A stretch of 64,000 nt of DNA. Origin: Mycobacterium sp. EPa45 (GTDB lineage: Bacteria; Actinomycetota; Actinomycetes; Mycobacteriales; Mycobacteriaceae). The notes under the pieces were generated by a model, which was not told the origin of the DNA, made no database searches, and saw only the letters and a program-made list of their open reading frames with translations. Shown piece after piece: positions 16,804 to 24,383 of this stretch. The stretch spans positions 4,526,001 to 4,590,000 of the forward strand of contig NZ_CP011773.1 in the NCBI RefSeq assembly GCF_001021385.1. Reading direction: 5' to 3'. The number at the start of each line of letters is the position of its first letter. Within the stretch, counting starts at the first letter, position 1. Position numbers and translations under genes: made by a program.

Positions 16804-18011
16804 GCGGCACCCCACGACCGAACGGACGGTTCCCGTGGCGTTGCAGGCTGGTACGGCTCGAACGCATACCCGTAGTCGGGCACACCGGATCGCATCGCCA
16901 CCCGGCGCAGCGTGAGCCGCCCGCGATCACCGATCCGCACCGAGCCCGCCTCGACACCGGTGACCTTCGCCAGCGCACGGACCGCGACGCCGTCGAGCTC
17001 GACGATCACCAGCGAGTAGGGGGTACGCAGACCTGGAACCGGAATGTGCACGGTCACTTCCGTGTACACGGTTCCGACCCGCGGCAGGGGCACCAATTCG
17101 TAGTCGGTGGTCAGCCGGCCGGTGTCGTCGAGCCGGTAGCGCGGCGGGAAGTCCAGCTCCTCGCTGCTGCTGTAGCGGCCGGCTTCCCAGCGGACCTTGG
17201 CTTCGAAGGCCCGCTCGTAGGCCGCCAGCGAGATCGGGATCTCGGGGCCGGCGACCACCTTGGTCTGCGGTCGCGGTCGCGGCGGCGGCTCACGCCGATA
17301 GACGGCGGCACCGCCACCGACCACCGTCACGCCGGACAGGCTGGCCTGCTCGACGGCCACCAGCGGACCATTGGCGCCCGACTCGGCGAGGGCGGCCAAC
17401 GCAAACAGCGCGGCGCTGGCCCCCGCCGTCGGCACGACCGGGGGCTCACCGCCGCACAGCTCGGTCGCACGGCCATGGTCGACACCGGCCAGCGCGACCG
17501 GGGTGTCGAGCCACGCCGCCGCCAACGAGGCGACCAGCCCGCGTTCGTGCAGCAGCCGCGGATCGCCATAGTCGTGGACCACCCCGTCGACATTGCGGGT
17601 GCGGACCGGAAGGCTACGGGCCACCCGTGCTGCCGTGCGAACCTGCAATCCGTTCTCGCCGGTCAGGATCGCCGCCGCGCCGGCCGGATCCAAGTCGGTG
17701 CCGATGACGAGGGTGCGGGGGCGGGCCGAGCTGACCGCGTCCAGCGTCGCCGGCGCGCCGCCGAGCCGCTCGTCGACCTCGAGTTCGGGATCCAGACCGA
17801 GGCCGGCCAGCAGAACCGCGGCGTTGCTGCTCTCCAGCAGCGGGAAGTCCCGGCTGACCAACACGACCCGTTCGACGGCACCCCCTTCGGACAGCGTTGC
17901 ACGGCCCGCTTCAACAGCGAGTGTGATCGCGTCCTCGTCATCGCCGACAATGCGATGTGCATCACACCCCCACGAAGGTAGGTATGTGCCGATGGCGACG
18001 ATGTAGGGCAT
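16800..18011 (-). CDS. HMG-CoA-synthase-like domain fused to a DUF35 OB-fold
   Basis: 403 residues. Residues 1 to about 215 look like an HMG-CoA synthase/KAS III half (IVAIGTYLPSWGCDAHRIVG at the N-terminus, ITLAVEAGRATLSEGG, then VERVVLVSRD). The expected catalytic Cys loop is replaced by LGGAPATLDAV, so this half is probably not catalytic. Residues 270-403 are an OB-fold DUF35 acyl-CoA-binding domain (PLPRVGTVYTEVTVHIPVPG, TPYSLVIVELDGV). The Cys pairs of the usual zinc ribbon are absent. It lies directly before, and overlaps, a thiolase with an intact Cys. It most likely scaffolds or feeds CoA thioesters to that thiolase; its own activity is unknown. Confidence 0.78.
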   Translation of the reverse strand: MPYIVAIGTYLPSWGCDAHRIVGDDEDAITLAVEAGRATLSEGGAVERVVLVSRDFPLLESSNAAVLLAGLGLDPELEVDERLGGAPATLDAVSSARPRTLVIGTDLDPAGAAAILTGENGLQVRTAARVARSLPVRTRNVDGVVHDYGDPRLLHERGLVASLAAAWLDTPVALAGVDHGRATELCGGEPPVVPTAGASAALFALAALAESGANGPLVAVEQASLSGVTVVGGGAAVYRREPPPRPRPQTKVVAGPEIPISLAAYERAFEAKVRWEAGRYSSSEELDFPPRYRLDDTGRLTTDYELVPLPRVGTVYTEVTVHIPVPGLRTPYSLVIVELDGVAVRALAKVTGVEAGSVRIGDRGRLTLRRVAMRSGVPDYGYAFEPYQPATPREPSVRSWGAA

Positions 18012-18027
18012 GATTCTCCGGCGCGAC

Positions 18028-19233
18028 CTAGGTGACCGCGCCGGCGGTCTTGAGTTCGATGATGCGGTCCCAGTCCAGGCCGAGCTCTTCGAGGATCTCG
18101 TCGGTCTGCTCGGCGAATCCCGGCGCCGGCCCGGTCTGCGGTGCGGCGACGTCGAACTGCACGGGGTTGGCGACGAGCTCCAATTCCCCCGCCTTCACCA
18201 GGTATTCGTTGGCGCGTACCTGCGCATCGGCCGCCGCCTGCAGAGTGTCCTGCACCGGAGCCCATGGCCCGGCCAGCGTGGCGAACCGTGTCGACCACTC
18301 CGACAACGTCCGAGTGGCCATCGCCTTACCGAGGATCTCGACGGCCTCGGCGGTGTTGGCCGCGATCTGCTCGACCGAGGAGAATCGCTCGTCGTCGATG
18401 TACTCGGTGATGTCCATGTGGCGGCACACGTCCGCCCAGAACTTGGTCGGTTGCATCATCACGAACGAGATGTAACGGCCGTCGGCGGTCTCGTAGAGAC
18501 CGACGAGCGGGTTGATCGGCGAGCCGTGGACACCGGGCACCGGGGACACCAGCCGCTCACCCAGATGCTGGGTCAGCGCAATAGTGTGGCCCAACGCCCA
18601 CAAGCCGCTGCCGAGCAGTGACACGTCGACCACCGACGGTTCGCCGGTGCGCTCGCGCTTGAACAACGCTGCCGCGATCCCGCCGGCCAAATTGGTGCCG
18701 GAGATGGTGTCGCCGTACGCCGGTCCGGGCGGGGCGATCATGCCCTCCGTTCCCGGCGGCGTGATCGTCGCCGCGGTGCCGGCCCTGCACCAGAAGGCGG
18801 TCATGTCATAGCCGCCCTTCTCCGACTCCTGCCCTCGCGGACCGAAGGCGCTGCCGCGCGCGTAGATGATCTTCGGGTTCACCGCGCGGATGTCGTCGAC
18901 GTCGATACCGAACTTGGCGCGGTGCCCGGGCAGGAAGCTGGTGAGGAATACGTCCGACCGGCGGGCGAGCTCGTACAGCACCTCTTTGCCCGCCGGGACC
19001 GACATGTCCAGTCCGATGCTGCGCTTGCCCCGATTGGCGTGCTCCACATTGGGATTGGGATCGCCTTCGACCCGCAACGGGCCGGTCTGGCGCAGCCCGC
19101 GCTGCGGGTCGCCGGTGACCGCGTGCTCGACCTTGATGACCTCGGCACCCCACTCGCGCAGTACCGCGCCGCACGACGGCACGAAGCCGTACATCGCGAC
19201 CTCGAGGATGCGGACCCCGTCCAGGGGCCTCAT
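18028..19233 (-). CDS. CaiB/BaiF family CoA-transferase (type III)
   Basis: 401 residues. N-terminal MRPLDGVRILEVAMYGFVP, AEVIKVEHAVTGD, NRGKRSIGLDM and GGYDMTAFW; the Asp in that last motif fits the position of the catalytic Asp that carries the acyl anhydride in this family. Type III transferases move CoA between carboxylic acids without ATP. Within the operon it follows an aldehyde dehydrogenase (ATGA overlap), so it could activate the acid that enzyme makes. It is similar in family, but clearly not in detail, to the transferase at 47471. Confidence 0.9.
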   Translation of the reverse strand: MRPLDGVRILEVAMYGFVPSCGAVLREWGAEVIKVEHAVTGDPQRGLRQTGPLRVEGDPNPNVEHANRGKRSIGLDMSVPAGKEVLYELARRSDVFLTSFLPGHRAKFGIDVDDIRAVNPKIIYARGSAFGPRGQESEKGGYDMTAFWCRAGTAATITPPGTEGMIAPPGPAYGDTISGTNLAGGIAAALFKRERTGEPSVVDVSLLGSGLWALGHTIALTQHLGERLVSPVPGVHGSPINPLVGLYETADGRYISFVMMQPTKFWADVCRHMDITEYIDDERFSSVEQIAANTAEAVEILGKAMATRTLSEWSTRFATLAGPWAPVQDTLQAAADAQVRANEYLVKAGELELVANPVQFDVAAPQTGPAPGFAEQTDEILEELGLDWDRIIELKTAGAVT

Positions 19234-20732
19234 GACACGACCGCCGCTAGGGTCTTGCGCTCGAGGAATTCCTCCAGGCCTGCCACACCCATCTCGCGGC
19301 CGACGCCGGACTGCTTGTAGCCACCGAACGGGCTGTCCGGTCCGAAGTAGTTGCCGCCGTTGATGCCCATCGTGCCGGTGCGGATCCGGCGGGCGATCGC
19401 CAACGCGCGGTCGGGGTCGCCGAACACTCCACCGGAGAGTCCGTAGATGGAGTTGTTGGCGATCCGCACCGCGTCGTCGTCGTCTTCGTAAGCGAGGACT
19501 GCCAGCACCGGACCGAAGATCTCCTCCTGGGCCAACTCGCTGTCGGGGTCGACGTCCGTGATCAACGTGGGCTCATAGAAGAAGCCTGGACCGTCGACCT
19601 TCCTACCGCCGGTGACGACGGTTGCGCCGGCCGCGATCGCCCGCTGGACCATGCCGTCGACCTTGTCGCGCTGAGTGTCGTTGATCAGCGGCCCCATGTA
19701 GGTGGCCGGGTCGGCCGGGTCGCCGAAGCGGACCATGCCCATGAAGTTCTTCACCAGTTCGACGATCTCGTCATGGTGCTTGCGCGGCACCAGGAGCCGC
19801 GTGGTGATCGCGCAGCCCTGGCCGGCGTGCGAGCAGATCATGAATGCCGCCATCATGGCGCAGTTGTTGAAGTCAGCGTCGTCGAGCACGATCATCGCGG
19901 ACTTGCCGCCGAGCTCCAGGAACACCTTCTTGATGGTGTCGCTGGCGGCAGCCATGATCTTGCGCCCGGTGGCCGTCGAACCGGTGAAGGTCACGACGTC
20001 GACGTCGGGGCTGGTGGTCAGCGCGGCGCCTACGGCGGGGTCGGTGGAACTGATGACATTGACGACGCCGGCGGGGATATCGGTGTACTTCGCGATCACT
20101 TCGCCGAGTGCCAGCGTGGTGAGCGGGGTGTCCGGCGCGGCCTTGAGGACGACCGTGCACCCGGCGGCCAGCGACGGGCCGAGCTTGGCGAGCGCCAACT
20201 GGTTCGGATAGTTGTAGGCGATGATCGCGGCCACGACGCCGGCGGCTTCCTTCTCCACCCAGCGGTGGTGGCGCTGCCCGCGGCTCTCGATCTCGCCGAG
20301 GTCCTCGCTCATTTCATAGGTCTTCAGCAGATTCGCGTAGTAGCCGACGATCCGGATCGGGTCATCGAGCTGGGCGCTCTCGGTCAGCGCCCTGGTCGCG
20401 CCGACCTCGGCGATCGTCAGCGCGCGGAGTTCGTCGCTGTGCTCAACGAGCGCGTTGTGCAACTGCTCCATGCACCGGATCCGCAGCTCCACATTGGTGG
20501 CCCAGTCAGTGGTGTCGAAGGCCTTGCGAGCCGCGGCGATCGCACGCTCGGCGTCGGCGACGTCGGCCTCGGGTGCGTATCCCACCACGTCTCCGTTGGC
20601 GGGATTGATCGATGGATAAGTCCGCTGGGCGCCGACGAGCTGACCGTCGATCAGCATGTGCCGCTCGGACCCCTGGCTCTCCCCCGCTTGCTCGCCGCTC
20701 GCGATGGTGGCCGTCGTGTCCTGGGCCGGCAT
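19230..20732 (-). CDS. NAD(P)-dependent aldehyde dehydrogenase
   Basis: 500 residues from the ATG at 20732, with GGAGGAG six bases upstream. Family features: AAIIAYNYPNQLALAKLGPS with the cofactor-binding motif, FTGSTATGRKI, catalytic Glu in FLELGGKSAMI, nucleophilic Cys in HAGQGCAITTRL, and C-terminal SPFGGYKQSGVGREMG. It oxidises an aldehyde to a carboxylic acid. It is the first gene of the fourteen-gene run down to 5592 and sits behind a 17-bp operator. A P450/alcohol dehydrogenase/ALDH sequence ending in CoA activation is the obvious pathway reading. Confidence 0.93.
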   Translation of the reverse strand: MPAQDTTATIASGEQAGESQGSERHMLIDGQLVGAQRTYPSINPANGDVVGYAPEADVADAERAIAAARKAFDTTDWATNVELRIRCMEQLHNALVEHSDELRALTIAEVGATRALTESAQLDDPIRIVGYYANLLKTYEMSEDLGEIESRGQRHHRWVEKEAAGVVAAIIAYNYPNQLALAKLGPSLAAGCTVVLKAAPDTPLTTLALGEVIAKYTDIPAGVVNVISSTDPAVGAALTTSPDVDVVTFTGSTATGRKIMAAASDTIKKVFLELGGKSAMIVLDDADFNNCAMMAAFMICSHAGQGCAITTRLLVPRKHHDEIVELVKNFMGMVRFGDPADPATYMGPLINDTQRDKVDGMVQRAIAAGATVVTGGRKVDGPGFFYEPTLITDVDPDSELAQEEIFGPVLAVLAYEDDDDAVRIANNSIYGLSGGVFGDPDRALAIARRIRTGTMGINGGNYFGPDSPFGGYKQSGVGREMGVAGLEEFLERKTLAAVVS

Positions 20733-20752
20733 CAGCAACTCCTCCAGTCGGT

Positions 20753-20769
20753 CGATAACTCGGTTCTCA
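20753..20769. promoter_or_regulatory. Candidate operator for the ALDH-mce operon
   Basis: CGATAAC-TCG-GTTCTCA, with five of seven arm positions symmetric. It lies 20 bp upstream of the start at 20732, so binding would block the promoter or leader of the importer operon. Confidence 0.5.
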
Positions 20770-20919
20770 TCTCCGGCGAATCATACATTCGGGCCATGAG
20801 AACTCAAGCCGCGTTCACCGAACACGTCACATCCGGAGCGCACCGCGTGGACGCGGTCCCGCATCGCATCTCCGCAGTTAGACACATTGCGCCGAAGTGT
20901 CTTGCGAAATGGATCACAC

Positions 20920-20936
20920 CGAGAGTAGCGTTCTCA
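20920..20936. promoter_or_regulatory. Candidate operator for the SDR-P450 operon
   Basis: CGAGAGT-AGC-GTTCTCA. The right arm is a perfect consensus half; the left differs at two positions. It lies 113 bp upstream of the GTG at 21050. Confidence 0.45.
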
Positions 20937-21049
20937 TATCAGAAAGGGCGATTCTTGAACTACGAGATCCGCTGGATCGGCGGCGCGACCGGACGTGCAC
21001 GCCGTGATGAGGTGTGTCCGCCCTCCCCCAACCGCGACGGAGACCGTTG

Positions 21050-21751
21050 GTGAAGACGGCGTTGGTAACCGGTGGCGGTTCGGGAATCGGTGCTGCGGTG
21101 GCCAACCGGCTGCGCGCCGACGGATACCACGTGGCCACTATCGACCTCAACGACTCCGAGACCGAGTTCTCCTACGTCGCCGACGTCACCGACCGCGCCC
21201 AGATCGAGGCCGCACTCGCCGACATCCGGGCCGCCCTCGGTCCGGTCACGATTCTGGTCAACGCGGCCGGCCGCGACTCGTTTCGGCGATTCCTCGACAT
21301 CGGCTTCAATGACTGGAAGAAGATCGTCGACATCAACCTGCACGGGGTCTTCCACACCAGCCAAGCCGTCCTACCCGACATGATCGAGGCCGGCTGGGGC
21401 CGCATCGTCAACATCTCCTCGTCGAGCACACATTCCGGAGCGCCGTACATGTCGGCCTACGTCGCGGCCAAGTCCGGCGTCAACGGTCTGACCAAAAGCC
21501 TTGCCCTGGAGTACGGCCCGGCCGGAATCACCGTCAACGCGGTGCCACCCGGTTTCGTCGACACCCCGATGCTGCGTAACGCCGAGGCCCGCGGCAATCT
21601 CGGCTCGGTCGCCGAGGCCATCGCGCGAACACCGGTCGGCCGGATCGGCAGGCCGGAGGACATCGCCGCCGCGTGCGCCTTCCTGATCTCCGAGGAAGCC
21701 GGCTACATCACCGGCCAGATCCTCGGGGTGAACGGCGGACGCAACACCTGA
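21050..21751 (+). CDS. Short-chain dehydrogenase/reductase (FabG-like)
   Basis: 233 residues from the GTG at 21050, with GGAG seven bases upstream. A GTG at 21014 would add 12 residues before the Rossmann strand. It has VKTALVTGGGSGIGAAVA (NAD(P) motif), NAAGRD, and the catalytic Ser and YxxxK in SSSTHSGAPYMSAYVAAKSG, then GPAGITVNAVPPGFVDTPM. The family reduces 3-ketoacyl or oxidises 3-hydroxyacyl groups, or oxidises secondary alcohols. It is the first gene of a four-gene run with a mycofactocin-type SDR, ferredoxin and P450. Confidence 0.9.
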   Translation: MKTALVTGGGSGIGAAVANRLRADGYHVATIDLNDSETEFSYVADVTDRAQIEAALADIRAALGPVTILVNAAGRDSFRRFLDIGFNDWKKIVDINLHGVFHTSQAVLPDMIEAGWGRIVNISSSSTHSGAPYMSAYVAAKSGVNGLTKSLALEYGPAGITVNAVPPGFVDTPMLRNAEARGNLGSVAEAIARTPVGRIGRPEDIAAACAFLISEEAGYITGQILGVNGGRNT

Positions 21752-21810
21752 ATACCAGTGTCACAAGCCATTTCAACACAACAAGACAGCAGTCAGAGAG
21801 AGGAATACCC

Positions 21811-22671
21811 GTGGGACGAGTCCAGGGCAGAGTTGCCTTCATCACCGGTGCCGCACGCGGGCAGGGCCGCAGCCATGCCCTGCGGCTGGCCGAAGAAGGT
21901 GCCGACATCATCGCGGTCGACCTGTGCAGGGACATCGAGACCATCGGCTACAAGATGGCCACCCCCGAGGATCTCGAGGAGACCGCCGAGCTGGTCAAGA
22001 AGACCGGGCGCGGGATCGTCACCGCACAGGCCGATGTTCGCGAGGCGGCCGAGCTCAAGACGGCCCTCGAACAGGGTCTCGCCGAGTTCGGCAAGGTCGA
22101 CATTGTCGTCGCCCAGGCCGGCATCGCCGGAATGAAAGGGCAGCCGCCACTGCAGGCGTGGTGCGATGTCATCAACACCAACCTCATCGGAACCATCAAC
22201 GCTATCCAGGTGGCCCTGCCGCATCTCCAGGAGGGCGCCTCGATCATCGCGACCGGCTCCACCGCGGCGCTGATGGACGCTCACCAAAAGGACAACCCGG
22301 GCGCCGATCCCGGCGGCATGAGCTACATGGTCGCCAAGCGTCTGCTGTCCAACTATGTCCACGACCTGGCCACCGAGCTTGCCGTGCGCGGCATCCGGGC
22401 CAACGTCGTCCATCCGACCAACTGCAACACCGACATGTTGCAGAGCGAGCCGATGTATCGGTCGTTCCGGCCGGATCTGGAAAATCCGACCCGCGCCGAC
22501 GCCGAGCCGGTGTTCGGGATCCAGCAGGCGATGAAGGTCAATTTCGTTGAGCCACTGGACATCAGCAACGCGGTGCTGTGGCTGGCATCCGATGAGGCCC
22601 GCTACGTCACGGGTATGCAGCTGCGCGTCGACGCCGGCGGTTACCTCAAGTGGTACGACTACCACGTTTAG
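21811..22671 (+). CDS. Mycofactocin-type SDR oxidoreductase
   Basis: 286 residues from a GTG at 21811 with AGAGAGG upstream. It matches the mycofactocin-coupled SDR group: FITGAARGQGRSHALRLAEE, the insert DIETIGYKMATPEDLEETAE after the second strand, catalytic Ser and YMVAK, then NTDMLQSEPMYRSFRPDLEN and AVLWLASDEARYVTGMQLRV. Members hold NAD tightly and pass electrons to the peptide cofactor mycofactocin instead of exchanging NADH. No mycofactocin maturation genes are in the window. It is followed within 36 bases by the ferredoxin and P450, suggesting alcohol oxidation of the P450 product. Confidence 0.88.
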   Translation: MGRVQGRVAFITGAARGQGRSHALRLAEEGADIIAVDLCRDIETIGYKMATPEDLEETAELVKKTGRGIVTAQADVREAAELKTALEQGLAEFGKVDIVVAQAGIAGMKGQPPLQAWCDVINTNLIGTINAIQVALPHLQEGASIIATGSTAALMDAHQKDNPGADPGGMSYMVAKRLLSNYVHDLATELAVRGIRANVVHPTNCNTDMLQSEPMYRSFRPDLENPTRADAEPVFGIQQAMKVNFVEPLDISNAVLWLASDEARYVTGMQLRVDAGGYLKWYDYHV

Positions 22672-22707
22672 AACACCGGAACTATCAGAAGAGTTGAGAG
22701 GGAATCC

Positions 22708-22905
22708 GTGAAGGTTCGGGTCGACCAGGAGCGGTGCCAGGGGCACACGCTGTGCGCCATGATCGCTCCAGACATGTTCGAGCTCAACGATATCGACGGA
22801 AGTTCGTCGGCGGTCACCGAAGATGTGCCGGCCGACCAAATCGAGCTCGTGCGGGAAGCCGCCCATTCCTGTCCTGAACAGGCAATCCTCATCGACGAGG
22901 ATTGA
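22708..22905 (+). CDS. Small P450-type ferredoxin (CxxHxxC)
   Basis: 65 residues. The cluster motif is CQGHTLC near residues 10-16 with a third Cys in SCPEQAI. This is the mycobacterial single-cluster type, usually [3Fe-4S], in which a variable residue stands where a fourth ligand could be; here it is His. It sits between a mycofactocin-type SDR and a P450 that starts 38 bases later, so it is that P450's electron donor. The two other ferredoxins in the window carry Phe and Asn at this position. Confidence 0.93.
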   Translation: MKVRVDQERCQGHTLCAMIAPDMFELNDIDGSSSAVTEDVPADQIELVREAAHSCPEQAILIDED

Positions 22906-22943
22906 CCTCCAGTTGCCACCCAAATATCAAGGGAGACAATGCC

Positions 22944-24311
22944 TTGAGTATCGATGACGTCAGCGACGACACCGAACGAAAGCAGCCGACCTATCACTTC
23001 GATCGGCATACGCCGGAGTATCGGCAGCAATTCGAGAAGATCACCGAGGAGATGCAGTCTCGGTGCCCGATGGCGTGGACCGACGTCTACGACGGTCACT
23101 GGGTGGCCGCGGGCAGCAAAGAGGTGTTCGAGCTGGCGCGCTGCCCGGTGGTCTCCAATGATCACGACATCAACGGTGAGCGCAAGGGCTACCAGGGCAT
23201 CACGATCCCAAAGGCTCAGCGGGCCACGGTGGTTCGCGGCGGCATCCTGGAGATGGATGAACCCGAGCACAGCTGGTACCGCGGCGCGCTGAATCCGTAC
23301 CTATCCCCGGCCGCGGTCAAGCGGTGGGTGCCGTTCGTCGACGAGATCGTCCGTGCTTCGCTCGACGAGAAGATCGCATCGGGCCATATCGACTTTGTCG
23401 ATGACCTCGCCAATATCGTGCCCGCGGTGCTCACCCTCGCCATGATGGGTATCGAGCTGAAGAAGTGGCCGGTATACAGCGAGCCCGCCCACCTCTCGGT
23501 ATCCACCCCGGAACACTCACCGGATGCGCCCCGCGTCGCCGAGATGAACCGGCAGATGGGCCTCGACATGGTCACCACCATGATGGAGGTCCGGGAGAAT
23601 CCGCGGCCGGGTCTGGTGAACGCGCTGCTGCAGTTACGCATCGACGGTGAGCCTGCTCCCGACTTGGAGATCTTGGGCAATCTCGGGCTGATCATCGGCG
23701 GCGGCTTCGACACCACCACCGCTCTGACCGCGCATTCACTGGAGTGGCTCAGCGAGCATCCCGACGAGCGGGATCGGCTCAGCCGCGAACGAGCCACACT
23801 GCTGGACCCCGCCACCGAAGAGTTCCTGCGGTACTACACCCCCGCCCCCGGCGACGGGCGCACGTTCGCCGAGGACGTCGAGGTAGAGGGCCACCGGTTC
23901 AAAGAGGGTGAGCGGCTGTGGCTGTCGTGGGCGATGGCCAACCGCGATCCATCGGTGTTCGACAAGCCGAACGAGGTAATGCTCGACCGAAAAGGTAACC
24001 GACACTTCAGCTTCGGTATCGGCGTACATCGGTGCGTCGGGTCGAACGTCGCTCGGACGGTGTTCAAGTCGATGGTCACTGCCGTGCTCGACCGGATGCC
24101 GGACTACGTGTGCGACCCGGAAGGCACCGTGCATTACGAGACCATCGGCGTCATCCAGGGTATGAAGCACCTGCCGGCCGACTTCACCCCAGGACCACGG
24201 CTGGGCCCCGGGCTCGATGAGACGCTGGACAAGCTGCAGCGGATTTGCGAGGAGCAGGGTCTGGCTCGTCCCATCACCGAGCGCAAGGAACCAGCCGTCA
24301 TCGACTGGTGA
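22944..24311 (+). CDS. Cytochrome P450
   Basis: 455 residues from the TTG at 22944, which has GGGAG eight bases upstream; the ATG at 22939 is out of frame. I-helix GGGFDTTT near 254, ExxR in EEFLRYY near 292, haem loop FGIGVHRCVG with Cys near 364. The second half of the B-region (NGERKGYQGITIPKAQR) is unlike that of the P450s at 1845 and 42452, so the three enzymes are different families. It is the last gene of the run, followed by a perfect hairpin. Oxidation of a lipid methyl or ring carbon is the expected type of reaction; the substrate is unknown. Confidence 0.93.
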   Translation: MSIDDVSDDTERKQPTYHFDRHTPEYRQQFEKITEEMQSRCPMAWTDVYDGHWVAAGSKEVFELARCPVVSNDHDINGERKGYQGITIPKAQRATVVRGGILEMDEPEHSWYRGALNPYLSPAAVKRWVPFVDEIVRASLDEKIASGHIDFVDDLANIVPAVLTLAMMGIELKKWPVYSEPAHLSVSTPEHSPDAPRVAEMNRQMGLDMVTTMMEVRENPRPGLVNALLQLRIDGEPAPDLEILGNLGLIIGGGFDTTTALTAHSLEWLSEHPDERDRLSRERATLLDPATEEFLRYYTPAPGDGRTFAEDVEVEGHRFKEGERLWLSWAMANRDPSVFDKPNEVMLDRKGNRHFSFGIGVHRCVGSNVARTVFKSMVTAVLDRMPDYVCDPEGTVHYETIGVIQGMKHLPADFTPGPRLGPGLDETLDKLQRICEEQGLARPITERKEPAVIDW

Positions 24312-24328
24312 CCCGTATGCCGAAACGG

Positions 24329-24360
24329 CTGTGGCCCCCTCCTTTCGGAGGGGGCCACAG
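24329..24360. terminator. Perfect 14-bp hairpin between convergent genes
   Basis: CTGTGGCCCCCTCC, loop TTTC, then GGAGGGGGCCACAG. The stem has no mismatch, so it works on both strands. It separates the P450 (plus, ending 24311) from the giant repeat protein (minus, ending 24384). Confidence 0.9.
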
Positions 24361-24383
24361 TACTTCGTGCTGGTTAGGCGGCG

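Larger units (their letters stand above)
20733..21049. promoter_or_regulatory. Divergent regulatory region, ALDH-mce operon versus SDR operon
   Basis: 317 bp without a gene. It holds one palindrome copy next to each of the two divergent starts (20753-20769 and 20920-20936) and an extra half-site TGAGAAC at 20797-20803. No other feature is seen. This is presumably where expression of the importer operon is set. Confidence 0.6.
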
